Below, piece by piece: positions 7,095-15,091 of a DNA stretch of 23,603 bases; position 1 is the stretch's first letter; every line of letters starts with the position of its first letter. The notes beneath the pieces are model-generated. The model was not told the origin of the DNA and searched no databases. It saw nothing but the letters and a program-made list of their open reading frames with translations. Source of the DNA: a virus; IMG/VR virus record IMGVR_UViG_3300008108_004932, positions 1-23,603 of that record; one strand, given 5' to 3'. Position numbers and translations under genes: made by a program.

Positions 7095-9647
7095 TTATGA
7101 GAAGAAGTCATCTAGGGAATTTGTTTTCTCGCTTTTCCAATTAATACTATTCAACACAATAGTCAATGGGTCAAGAAATGATTTCTGGAATTGAGTATCA
7201 TAATCTAGATACGGTCCCAAGTCAAATTCTTTTGGGATAGTTGTTAGGAACGAGATCACACTACACTGTAATGGATTTGGTTCTTTTACATAAAGGAATT
7301 TGATCTTTTCGCCTTCTTTGATTTCTTGATACTTCTTTTCAAGACCCTTTGAACGGATCGCATTATTAAAAATAAGCGCACCCTTAACATGAATTGGTGT
7401 ACCTTTCGCATAAACACTATTTTTGTCAGCATATTCTTTTACACCATTCACTGATCGTGGAAACGCAATATCTTCAACAGGCAACGATTTAAAATGTCGA
7501 CGGAAATCTGCAATGAACTGAATCAAAGCGTCTTGATCTTTTGTAAGAATAACTTCAAACGCTTCTTTAATCTTTTCACGACAAGCGTTCGGCGTTGATG
7601 ACTTAACTGCTTCAAGACCCATGATCTTCAATTTAGGCTTCTTGTATTCAACGCCTTCGTTATTATACACGTTGATCAAATATCTTTTCTTCGCAGTCCA
7701 GATTGCTTTATCCGCAAGAGCCTCGCGCTTCATCTTCATCTTCTGCGCATAAGCATTTACATATTCAGACAACTGTTGATACGAAGAATCAATATATGGC
7801 TGAAGTTTCTGTTCACAAAACTGATCCATCGCACGAATGATCTTAAGACGATCAACCTTATCAATATTTGGAATAGACTTTTTAATCATCGGACCAAGAT
7901 TCAAGTAGATTGAATCGGTATCAGAAGCAATTACATAATCAGCATTTCGCGTTTTAAGAATCTTATTGATGTAATCGTTAAGTTGATTTTCAATCCAACG
8001 AATTGATAACTGACCGCTCAAAGTAATCGCTTCAGCAATACGAATATCAAAGAAACGGAAGTACTGATTACCGATAGCACCGTAAGCAGAATTCAGCGTA
8101 ACCTTTTTAGCCAACTGAATGTTATTGAACTTTGCTATTTGCTTTTCAAGTTCGCGTTTCTCAGATTCAGAGACAGACTTCTCAAGCAACTTCTTTGCTT
8201 CCGTAGCCTTGTTCTTATACATGGCGCGATCTTCATACATGCGCTCCATGATTTCAGACAAGAACCCTTGCTTACTGATATCAAACAACTGACCGTTTGG
8301 AGTCAGAGTTACTTTCAGTTTTTTCAAATCGGCTGTTGGAATATTACCAGCGAGTAATGAATCAACATTGATCTTACTACCATACGCTGCCATATAATTG
8401 CGCATGTCTGGCGTATAGTCTTTCGGTTCAATGAGCATCTCTGGCGAAAGATTATATTGCATGATCAAGTGAGGATACAGACTGTTCAAGTCAAACGATG
8501 CAACCCATTCATGCATACCAAGGATCGGATCCTTAACGAACGCACCAGCATATTGACTATCCTTCGCTGAGTTTTTGCGAGGAGGAATAACCATATGCTT
8601 GGCTTTAAGGGTATTGTATGTGATCGTATCCCACATTCTTACCTGCGAGAATACGTCATCATAGTTTACCTTGGCGTCATATGCCAGAGTCATCGCCAGT
8701 TCAATCAATCGAATTTTATCTTCAAGTTTCTGAACAAGTTCTACGTCGCGAATATTATACTCGATGAACTTCTGATAATCCAAACGATACAATTGATGCA
8801 GATTTTCGTATTCAGAATAATCGAGTTTACGTTCACCTAATTCAACGCTGCAGATATGATCGAGTTTGTATGACTCTTGGTTTGGATTTGACGAATACTT
8901 ACGATACAATTCATAATAGTCAAGAATGGCAATACCCATCAAGTCATAACAAACTTGAACCTTACCTCTGAAGTTTACTTCGCTTGAAGAAACTTTACCC
9001 CATGGAGAAAGTTTCAACGCCTTATCCTCGCCAAAAAGGCGAGTGATGCGCTTTACGAGATAAGGGAAGTCGAAGAAGCGAACGTTCCAGCCACTCACAA
9101 TATCAGGATAATATAAAGTCCACTTGTCGATGAACTTTTCAATCAGTTCAAATTCATCCTGACATTTGATATACTCTGTATTCTCAAATGTATTATTGAA
9201 CTCACCACAACCAAAGACATAGTTGCGACCATTCATTCCAAGAGTGATTGCTGTAACTTCTTCGTTTGCTTTACTTGGTTCAGGGAAGCCATTCTCAGAA
9301 CCCACCTCAATGTCGATATATGCAACGCAGATATGAGTCAAGTCCCAATCAATTTCCTCTGGGAAGATATCTGAGATAAAAGCATATTCAAAACGGTTTG
9401 ATCCATAAATTTCAAAGTTGTTTACATCTTTGAATTCTTCTATAAACGATCTGGCTTCGCGAATAGATTTGAATGTCTTTTCTTCAACATACTCTTTGTT
9501 TAGAGTTTGCCATTTGGTCGGTGTTTGAGACTTCACATACAACTTTGGATTGTAGTGAACTTTTTTGCGGAATCGTTTACCGTCTTTAATTCCGCGAAAC
9601 AACACATTGTCGCCTATAAGGGCGACATTAGTGTAGAATGCACTCAT
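7095..9647 (-). CDS. 43: family B DNA polymerase (T4 gp43)
   Basis: Replicative polymerase with 3'-5' proofreading; 850 residues against 898 in T4. Exonuclease motifs: DIEVGS (112-117), GWNVRFFDFPY (186-196) and YNIRD (297-301). Polymerase motifs: A SFDLNSLYPHLIM (384-396), B KKVTLNSAYGAIGN (514-527) and C IASDTDSIYLNL (574-585). The last residues NSLDDFFS match the T4 clamp-binding tail SLDFLF, so gp45 contact is expected. The ATG overlaps the stop of the upstream Sm-like gene (ATGA) and I see no clear Shine-Dalgarno, which suggests translation by coupling. No intein or intron is present. In T4 regA sits directly upstream; here it is about 11.9 kb away. Confidence 0.97.
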   Translation of the reverse strand: MSAFYTNVALIGDNVLFRGIKDGKRFRKKVHYNPKLYVKSQTPTKWQTLNKEYVEEKTFKSIREARSFIEEFKDVNNFEIYGSNRFEYAFISDIFPEEIDWDLTHICVAYIDIEVGSENGFPEPSKANEEVTAITLGMNGRNYVFGCGEFNNTFENTEYIKCQDEFELIEKFIDKWTLYYPDIVSGWNVRFFDFPYLVKRITRLFGEDKALKLSPWGKVSSSEVNFRGKVQVCYDLMGIAILDYYELYRKYSSNPNQESYKLDHICSVELGERKLDYSEYENLHQLYRLDYQKFIEYNIRDVELVQKLEDKIRLIELAMTLAYDAKVNYDDVFSQVRMWDTITYNTLKAKHMVIPPRKNSAKDSQYAGAFVKDPILGMHEWVASFDLNSLYPHLIMQYNLSPEMLIEPKDYTPDMRNYMAAYGSKINVDSLLAGNIPTADLKKLKVTLTPNGQLFDISKQGFLSEIMERMYEDRAMYKNKATEAKKLLEKSVSESEKRELEKQIAKFNNIQLAKKVTLNSAYGAIGNQYFRFFDIRIAEAITLSGQLSIRWIENQLNDYINKILKTRNADYVIASDTDSIYLNLGPMIKKSIPNIDKVDRLKIIRAMDQFCEQKLQPYIDSSYQQLSEYVNAYAQKMKMKREALADKAIWTAKKRYLINVYNNEGVEYKKPKLKIMGLEAVKSSTPNACREKIKEAFEVILTKDQDALIQFIADFRRHFKSLPVEDIAFPRSVNGVKEYADKNSVYAKGTPIHVKGALIFNNAIRSKGLEKKYQEIKEGEKIKFLYVKEPNPLQCSVISFLTTIPKEFDLGPYLDYDTQFQKSFLDPLTIVLNSINWKSEKTNSLDDFFS

Positions 9648-9937
9648 ACGATCAATTGTTTAGGAGGGGTGACGATTCCACCGAACATTGAGCTGTAAGT
9701 GTTTTTAACTTCGTCCGTTGGGTTACCCATTGTGACTACGTTACTCAGTCCTATTGAAACGAGCCTCTCGCCCTCTATCAGACTACACCAAGGCATGAAG
9801 CCAAACGTGAAACCGTCTTGTCATGGGCGAATAACAATTGCTAGCGGATTCTTTAATGTGATGAGCGTTTCATCTTCAAGAGTTACCTCACCAATAATCT
9901 CTTCACCTGTAATTAATTTAAGAATTTTAATATTCAT
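9644..9937 (-). pseudogene. Sm/LSm-like phage protein interrupted by an in-frame TGA
   Basis: The frame is open over 97 codons except for one TGA at 9823-9821 (codon 39). The first part reads MNIKILKLITGEEIIGEV, the second part includes FTFGFMPWCSL and ends FGGIVTPPKQLIV, whose stop overlaps the gene 43 ATG. The pattern of a small beta-strand protein starting with I.L.sGe.iI..V, then a LKNP strand and a later FMPW segment, is what I know from Sm-like proteins of marine T4-like phages. Both halves are needed for one fold. AGGA lies 7 bases before the ATG. If the stop is real, the product is a 38-residue fragment unless TGA is read through; a sequencing error is possible. TGA clearly ends other genes here. 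Confidence 0.6.
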
Positions 9938-10208
9938 TTTCATTTCCTGTTTTTCTTTGTTTGGACATTGCCTTCCATCTCCTTACAGTAGGAGTGGTTT
10001 CAACTTCCTCTGGCGTCTCTATTATAACTCTTTCGTAACCGTCAAGCAAGGTTTTTTCCTTTATACTTCTCGGTAAATTGTTACAATAAAACACATCGTT
10101 GTGCATTGTCCAGGTATCTTTTCCAACTTTAAGATACCAACCCTGAAACTCTTTGATTTTTATTTCGTTGCGAGCGAAGTAATCACGCAACTCAGAAAGA
10201 GAGTGCAT
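9927..10208 (-). CDS. hypothetical phage protein, 93 aa
   Basis: I do not recognise this family. The protein starts MHSLSELRDYFARNEIKIKE, has a WYLKVGKDTWTM segment with aromatic residues, which suggests a small beta hairpin, and ends in a basic, polar tail (RRWKAMSKQRKTGNENEY). It has no signal peptide or membrane segment. The start overlaps the upstream stop by one base and its end overlaps the Sm-like gene start by 11 bases, so it belongs to the same operon. The tight packing supports a real gene. Confidence 0.6.
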   Translation of the reverse strand: MHSLSELRDYFARNEIKIKEFQGWYLKVGKDTWTMHNDVFYCNNLPRSIKEKTLLDGYERVIIETPEEVETTPTVRRWKAMSKQRKTGNENEY

Positions 10209-10414
10209 TATTCACCATCAGATGCGTCGCGATTCTCTGACGATTGTCGCTTCATCTTGAATCCAACATGATTAGCATGAGCAGCCATCATTGCTCGACG
10301 AAGATCACCACGTGCATGTTGATCACCAGTCCAGCCATAAACTTGACCCATTGTAAGCATACGCTTGATGCTGCGTGGGAGTTTAGCGTTAAAAAAATCA
10401 CTACGATTAGCCAT
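10208..10414 (-). CDS. small conserved phage protein, 68 aa
   Basis: Starts MANRSDFFNAKLPRSIKRML and continues MGQVYGWTGDQHARGDLRRAMMAAH; proteins of this look (DFFxAKLPRSxKRML, then ARGxLRRxxxxAH) are familiar as small conserved ORFs of T4-like marine phages without a known role. It is basic and probably all-helical. An AAAGGTG Shine-Dalgarno lies 7 bases upstream of the ATG, which overlaps the end of the broken methyltransferase by 8 bases. Confidence 0.7.
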   Translation of the reverse strand: MANRSDFFNAKLPRSIKRMLTMGQVYGWTGDQHARGDLRRAMMAAHANHVGFKMKRQSSENRDASDGE

Positions 10415-10962
10415 TTAATTCACCTTTATCAATTATCATTAAAATACTGTCGTTCTTTTCGTCAGTTTGACGAAGGTCGAACACTTTAATACATTTTTGC
10501 AATTCACTTGGTACTGCATCTGATAGCTGACGCAACCAACTGTACTCAACAATGTCCTCAATACACATTATACCATTATCTGACAATTTACTCAAATAAT
10601 TTTTTACACAAAACAACATTGTATCTAAAGTATGGGGACCATCATCGATGATGATATCAAAGTAGTCGTCTTTAAAAAGGTTTAATGTTTCATTTTTGTA
10701 AGCATCACCAACAATTTCAATTATTCTTGACTGATGTTGCTTCAGGAAAGTAATCTCTCCACAACAGATGTGAACCGCCAGTATACACTCCTATCTCAAG
10801 AATGTTTTTTGTTAGTCGGAATCGTTTGAACAATTCACCATATGCACTTTCAACATATGAGTGTTTTTTATCCACCCAAGTGCATATCGTGTTGTCTGTA
10901 GAAAATTTATCTGTGTCGTATTTGTTTGTGCGACACAATTCAAGTAGTTCAGTACTATTCAT
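10407..10962 (-). pseudogene. class I SAM-dependent methyltransferase with internal deletion and frameshift
   Basis: Two frames together describe one methyltransferase. The first (from 10962) has HSYVESAYGELFKRF and the SAM-binding motif I NILEIGVYTGGS (about residues 53-64), reaches DYFPEA and then stops at 10717. From about 10738 a second frame continues with RIIEIVGDAYKNE, DYFDIIIDDGPHT (motif post-II/IV) and LSDNGIMCIEDI, and ends at 10407. Related enzymes have a strand with an acidic SAM-ribose-binding residue (of the IYGIDI type) between the two parts; it is missing here. The lost length should be 3n+2 bases. As read, the gene gives no working enzyme. It is the last member of the sugar-modification cluster. 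Confidence 0.75.
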
Positions 10963-11674
10963 TTAGTGCCTTCTCGCAACGAGCCCAAAACATTTCTTGA
11001 TTACCTGGATGAGCAATTTGGAAATTATGATAATAAAGGGGACCATGTTCTTCTGTCCCGAATGTTGTGCCAATACCATAAACTGGCATACCATCTTTCA
11101 ACGCCCAATGTGGGTTTTGATCTTTTTCCCATCCATATTTGTGAGGCGCTTTATCGTAAGAAAGTGGCATAACAAGTTCAACAGGCATATTCGCAGCCTC
11201 TGCAAGCCAAGTATATTCTTCGGCAACATCAGATCGCATAGTTTCCTGAGCAGATGGTTTCCCAATTTTCAAAAAAGTTTCTCGAGAAAGAGCGATGGCA
11301 GAAGGGGCAGCAAATAGATGTTGATCGTTCTCAATATGATTTGAACGTTGAACATTTCCAATAATTTTTCCTGCTGCAGCCTGTTCAAGATAGTAATCAA
11401 TCGAATGTTCGCTTAATGGAATACAATCAATATCGAGAATTAAAATTACGTCATGATCCAACTCTTGTTTAATTTGGGCTGAGGACATATAATCTGGCGC
11501 AGCGCCATTAACAGTCCAAAAATAATCAATAAACTGACCATGAGTTGGTTGACCTTTTACTTGATATAGAGGCACTTTAGATTTGTTGAATTTCTCAACA
11601 ACTGCTCTTTGCAGTTCTGGTGTTTTATCCAGAATGTTGCCCATAAAGTAAGTTACGATACATGGATTTTTCAT
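10955..11674 (-). CDS. glycosyltransferase-like protein with DXD motif
   Basis: A 239-residue protein with a GT-A-like layout: beta-strand start PCIVTYFMGN, helix ELQRAVVEKFN, FIDYFWTVN, then ILILDIDCIPLSEHSIDYYL, where DID (81-83) is in the position of the metal- and nucleotide-sugar-binding DXD motif. Later segments AIALSRETFLKIGKPSAQ and YGIGTTFGTEEHGPLYYHNF resemble the acceptor side of such enzymes. Donor and acceptor are unknown. A divergent copy without the DXD motif is encoded at 12494-13120. It overlaps neighbouring genes by 4 and 8 bases, as in one operon. Confidence 0.65.
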   Translation of the reverse strand: MKNPCIVTYFMGNILDKTPELQRAVVEKFNKSKVPLYQVKGQPTHGQFIDYFWTVNGAAPDYMSSAQIKQELDHDVILILDIDCIPLSEHSIDYYLEQAAAGKIIGNVQRSNHIENDQHLFAAPSAIALSRETFLKIGKPSAQETMRSDVAEEYTWLAEAANMPVELVMPLSYDKAPHKYGWEKDQNPHWALKDGMPVYGIGTTFGTEEHGPLYYHNFQIAHPGNQEMFWARCEKALNE

Positions 11675-12519
11675 TTTGTACTCTCTAGTTTGTCTATTTC
11701 AGAAGAAAGATCAATCGTTAATTGATCATAGAATTTTTTGCGGGCTTGCAAAACTACATCATTAACTCTATGGTGAATGCCTCTATCGGCTTGATGATCT
11801 GATGCGGTCAAACGTCTTTGAATATTTTTCTTTCTTTTCAAAAATGATTCGGTGTATGGCGAAAGATTCATATGGCAAATTGCCAATTGATCTGTTGCTC
11901 TAGTTAAATCCCAAAAATGTCTACCGACAGAATATACTGACGTGCCCAAATAATCAACATTATAGTTGTGAATACTTCTCATCCAACGAGTGTTTAGAAT
12001 AACTCCCTCAGGCTTCTGTTGTTCAAAAACTTGGAAAGATTTGCCGCGATGTGGGTGCGGGTAATCTGACTTGTAGTGAACACCATGATGGCGCTGCTTT
12101 AACAAAGAAATTTCTGAATCAGGTTCAACATTCTCATGTTCAGGTAAATCGTTCATTAGATGACACGGTATCAACACTTGTCGATTCATTTTAAAATTAT
12201 CAAGGAACGATAAATCTCCAATTAAAAACTCTGTTGCATTTAAAGTTGTAATCCAACTGCCAGGAAATTCTTCAAGAAGATCTTTTTCAATTTTAGTTAA
12301 GACAACATCCCATAAAAAATTACTAACTTCTTTTTGTGTTACTTTATAATACCGCCAATGTGGAACGAACTTTTTGTAAAGTTCATATGTGTTATCATCG
12401 GAGTTATCATCACAATTAAAGTCAACAATAACTCCAAGATCAAACTTTTTTGCAGTGTGTGGTAGCCACCACTGCAGCATGTAGTGCTCAGTATCAGTGC
12501 TCAATACTACGATCTTCAT
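11671..12519 (-). CDS. putative family 2-like glycosyltransferase
   Basis: A 282-residue protein beginning MKIVVLSTDTEHYMLQWWLP, typical of the Glyco_tranf_2_4/GT92-like proteins that keep a short GT-A domain. VDFNCDDNSDDNTYELYKKF forms the first nucleotide-binding strand, ITTLNATEFLIG is at the position where these proteins usually carry D.DEF, and HNYNVDYLG follows later. The acidic DXD is reduced to NATE, so activity is uncertain. A basic helical tail (FLKRKKNIQRRLT) ends the protein. GAGG lies 7 bases before the ATG. Its neighbours on both sides are also glycosyltransferase-like. Confidence 0.6.
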   Translation of the reverse strand: MKIVVLSTDTEHYMLQWWLPHTAKKFDLGVIVDFNCDDNSDDNTYELYKKFVPHWRYYKVTQKEVSNFLWDVVLTKIEKDLLEEFPGSWITTLNATEFLIGDLSFLDNFKMNRQVLIPCHLMNDLPEHENVEPDSEISLLKQRHHGVHYKSDYPHPHRGKSFQVFEQQKPEGVILNTRWMRSIHNYNVDYLGTSVYSVGRHFWDLTRATDQLAICHMNLSPYTESFLKRKKNIQRRLTASDHQADRGIHHRVNDVVLQARKKFYDQLTIDLSSEIDKLESTK

Positions 12520-13120
12520 ACATACCTCTCACTAATACTTCTTCACATTTGTCCCAAAACTTTTTCTCATGATCCTCGCCACCAGATTGCCAAAAAAGAT
12601 CTTTACCATCTAGCGAATACGTTTTTGTATTGTCGACAATACTACTTACAGTTAATGTTTGTATCGGAATACGATTTTTTCGCGCCGCACTAAACAAATC
12701 TTTCATGTTTGGCTCACCCAGTTTTCTGTACGTTTCTTTACTGAAAGCAATACCATCGTATAGAGAAAAATTGATAATTTTACCTTCAGTTGCAGCATCA
12801 ACTATAACTTGAATTGAATATGGTTCAAGCGGAATAATCTTACTATTCAAAAATACAATAACTTCTGCATTAACAGAACCTTTTGAATTTTCTTTCACAT
12901 TCTTTGCGATTTCTGGATTAATTTCTTTAGGTGAACAATTGTTCATAATCCAAAGAAAATTTTGAAAATCCATAGATGACATATCTGTTCCGAACCCAAG
13001 TTTTGGGTATTCTTGAACATTAAATTTGTCGTATATTTCTCTTTGAAGTTCGATTGTTTTGCTTTTTACGCCAGCAAAATAAATGGTCGAAATCAAAACT
13101 GATGGTGTTACTTTTTCCAA
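12494..13120 (-). CDS. divergent paralog of the DXD glycosyltransferase-like protein, DXD lost
   Basis: A 208-residue protein that follows the protein of 10955-11674 segment by segment: IELQREIYDKFN against ELQRAVVEKFN, DFQNFLWIMNNCSP against FIDYFWTVNGAAP, VIVFLNSKIIPLEPYSI against VILILDIDCIPLSEHSI, AFSKETYRKLGEPN against ALSRETFLKIGKPS, and KKFWDKCEEVL against EMFWARCEKAL at the C-terminus. The DID of the partner is replaced by NSK. It is shorter and lacks the HGPLYYHNF-like part. The start is TTG, supported by GGAG 7 bases upstream; no ATG fits better. It may be an inactive partner subunit or a decaying copy. Confidence 0.65.
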   Translation of the reverse strand: MEKVTPSVLISTIYFAGVKSKTIELQREIYDKFNVQEYPKLGFGTDMSSMDFQNFLWIMNNCSPKEINPEIAKNVKENSKGSVNAEVIVFLNSKIIPLEPYSIQVIVDAATEGKIINFSLYDGIAFSKETYRKLGEPNMKDLFSAARKNRIPIQTLTVSSIVDNTKTYSLDGKDLFWQSGGEDHEKKFWDKCEEVLVRGMYEDRSIEH

Positions 13121-13860
13121 GGAAGAACTCCATTATAACGTTTCAACATAACATCATTTCCATTCAAGAAAAATTCTCCTTGTACAGAAAGACCTGTGTT
13201 ACCTACACGATATTTTACCGTATAGTCCAACACTCCGTCAAATTTTAATTTGTTATTTGGATGCATAAGCATTGCTGCAATCACACGATCAATTTCAGGT
13301 TGACCTGGTTCACGGAACTTGCGATACCAAACTGGTGACATACCAACAGCGACTTGTTTCTTTACAAAGTAACAATTTACATCTACGAAAAAATCTCTCG
13401 CATCAAGAACAGAAGCCCACTTTCCTAAACTTTCACAATCATCAAAACAAATAGATTTACCTTCCTGATTGATAATTTTTCTTAGTGAAAACGCCCAATC
13501 TAAATCTTTTTCTTTTACCAAAGCAACTAATTTTTCAACATGATCTGGTTCAAGTGCATTATCTTCATCTAGGAAAATAAAATAATCACCATTTGCAATA
13601 AAGCTGAGAGCACCATAGATGCGATGACCGTTATAACGATCAGTGCCTGTAGCAAAGGGTAGAACCATGAGTTGATCACTGCTACTTTCTCCTCTTGGAA
13701 AAGTTGCTTCATAAAGAACTGGATCGGCTTGTTTCCATCTTTCCTTTCCGTCAATAACAACGATATGTTCTATATCTTTATATGTCTGAGCACGAACAGA
13801 TTCGATACACTCTTTTAGATGAGGATTGCCGACGCTTGCTGTAATAATACTTACTTTCAT
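13108..13860 (-). CDS. GT2 family glycosyltransferase
   Basis: A 250-residue classic GT-A enzyme: MKVSIITASVGNPHLKECIE, SVRAQTYKDIEHIVVIDG (nucleotide-binding region with Asp), NGDYFIFLDEDNALEPDHVE, where LDEDN (97-101) is the metal-binding DXD equivalent, and PEIDRVIAAML, which can hold the catalytic base later. It transfers a sugar from an activated nucleotide donor to an unknown acceptor in the cytoplasm. The ATG overlaps the stop of the 2OG oxygenase by 4 bases, so hydroxylation and glycosylation may be connected. Motifs are intact. Confidence 0.88.
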   Translation of the reverse strand: MKVSIITASVGNPHLKECIESVRAQTYKDIEHIVVIDGKERWKQADPVLYEATFPRGESSSDQLMVLPFATGTDRYNGHRIYGALSFIANGDYFIFLDEDNALEPDHVEKLVALVKEKDLDWAFSLRKIINQEGKSICFDDCESLGKWASVLDARDFFVDVNCYFVKKQVAVGMSPVWYRKFREPGQPEIDRVIAAMLMHPNNKLKFDGVLDYTVKYRVGNTGLSVQGEFFLNGNDVMLKRYNGVLPWKK

Positions 13861-14609
13861 AATTGGCTTCTCTTTTTACAGAATTCCATAATACTCGGAT
13901 CATCATATTGATCTTTGTGTGGAGTGAAGAACGCTTTCTTTCGCGTCTCAGTTTCTAATGTGATTGGCGTTAAGTAATAAGTCGCTAAACTCATTCTAGC
14001 AATTTCTTGAGGACAAGTCAACTCATCTGGCAATCCGTGCCAAGAGTTATGAGTTGTATCGAAAATGACTGCGCGATTAAATTTGTTTTCGTAACGCGCA
14101 TAACATTCTTTTGGAAGATTCTTTTCGTAATCGTGCGACCAGAACTCTATTCCGCCGCCCCACTCTGCAACCCAATCAGGAGTTATGTAAACAATTACAT
14201 TAAAGTTTCTGCGCAAAGGTAGTTTTGGATGTACAGAATAGTCTTTATGGATATTCAATTTGCCACCACGGCAATGCGAGTGCATTCCGCCGCCATGCAA
14301 ACCATAGTCAGCATGAATCTCTGACATACCTGTAATGACTTTGAGTTTACTCACAAACTCTTCACTGCAAAGATAGTAAAGTGCAGAATAAATGCTTGAT
14401 GGGAATTTATCCCAGTGCGAACATGCTTTCTTTACTTCAACAGGATTATTGTACGCTACTGTCCAAACATCAGAATCGTGTTTAGGAAATTCAGCGGCGA
14501 TTTTATTTGCTAGTTCTTCTTCAAAAAAGTTATCAATTACAACATGATTGAAGGGTTCTGCTTTCTTGAACTTCTCGTTGAGTGAAACGAGATCTAACTC
14601 GTTAATCAT
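13857..14609 (-). CDS. 2OG-Fe(II) oxygenase, prolyl-4-hydroxylase-like
   Basis: A 250-residue oxygenase that uses 2-oxoglutarate, Fe(II) and O2. The facial triad is visible: HKD (His121, Asp123) in KLNIHKDYSVHP and His191 in NSWHGLP, with Arg205 in ARMSLATYYL as the 2-oxoglutarate ligand. RRNFNVIVYITPDW and GGGIEFWSHD are characteristic core strands of the P4H-like family found in marine phages and in bacterial polysaccharide operons. It is the first gene of the glycosyltransferase cluster. The substrate may be a sugar, an amino-acid side chain or a base; sequence alone does not tell. Confidence 0.85.
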   Translation of the reverse strand: MINELDLVSLNEKFKKAEPFNHVVIDNFFEEELANKIAAEFPKHDSDVWTVAYNNPVEVKKACSHWDKFPSSIYSALYYLCSEEFVSKLKVITGMSEIHADYGLHGGGMHSHCRGGKLNIHKDYSVHPKLPLRRNFNVIVYITPDWVAEWGGGIEFWSHDYEKNLPKECYARYENKFNRAVIFDTTHNSWHGLPDELTCPQEIARMSLATYYLTPITLETETRKKAFFTPHKDQYDDPSIMEFCKKRSQL

Positions 14610-14648
14610 AAAATATCCATCAGTGACATCGTATCCTTTATTTAGTCG

Positions 14649-14912
14649 TCACTGAAAGACTACTCGCAAAATCCCTGCGAATAGTATAACGCCAATGACG
14701 CCATTAAGAATTATCAACGCACGATCATTCCACTTGAATCCAACATAAAACCAACCTACAGCACCAATCCAACTACAAACTAAATCAATCCACTGAAACT
14801 GGACTAAACCACTAGCACGTATGGTGATGCCAATAAGAGTAATGATACTTGCAGTCCATTTCACATACCACGTGATGTCATACTTTGGTGTTACTGATTT
14901 AAGTGTACTCAT
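14649..14912 (-). CDS. small three-segment membrane protein, 87 aa
   Basis: Three hydrophobic segments are visible: about residues 16-33 (VKWTASIITLIGITIRAS), 40-58 (QWIDLVCSWIGAVGWFYVGF) and 63-86 (ALIILNGVIGVILFAGILRVV). There is no signal peptide. It is a likely inner-membrane protein of unknown role. GGAAG precedes the ATG by 7 bases, and the start overlaps the DUF1289 gene stop by 4 bases. The following 39 bases to the 2OG oxygenase are the only gap in this part and hold no clear signal. Confidence 0.7.
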   Translation of the reverse strand: MSTLKSVTPKYDITWYVKWTASIITLIGITIRASGLVQFQWIDLVCSWIGAVGWFYVGFKWNDRALIILNGVIGVILFAGILRVVFQ

Positions 14913-15091
14913 CTACGGCAACTTCCTTTGTTGGCTCTACGTTCGCGTTCTTCGCATTCGCGTACTACAAGTTTTTGTTCATCATGAGTCATTTTAGTCC
15001 AGCGAGATATTTCTTCTAATGTGCGAAAACACCCGACGCAAGTGCCACGTCGGGTGTCCATTTTACATATTCCTTTGCAGGGACTTCGCAT
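14909..15091 (-). CDS. DUF1289 family small Cys-rich protein
   Basis: A 60-residue protein starting MRSPCKGICKMDTRRGTCVG and continuing CFRTLEEISRWTKM: the conserved SPC.G.C.MD....C.GC.RT..EI..W pattern of DUF1289, with Cys at 5, 9, 18 and 21. The four cysteines are expected to bind a metal or Fe-S cluster. DUF1289 is common in proteobacteria and its role is unknown; in a phage it is probably host-derived. The C-terminus is Arg/Glu-rich. It overlaps the neighbours on both sides. Confidence 0.88.
   Translation of the reverse strand: MRSPCKGICKMDTRRGTCVGCFRTLEEISRWTKMTHDEQKLVVRECEERERRANKGSCRR

Noticed and set aside
9821-9823. TGA used as a sense codon throughout the genome (recoded phage)
   Set aside because: TGA ends many genes here in the expected places (rmlA, gene 62, 2OG oxygenases, cupin), often as ATGA overlaps, so it is a normal stop.
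14637-14647. Late promoter in the gap before the 87-aa membrane protein and the 2OG gene (TAAATAAA)
   Set aside because: Only a partial match to TATAAATA; similar TAAATA strings occur inside genes, so it is no better than chance.
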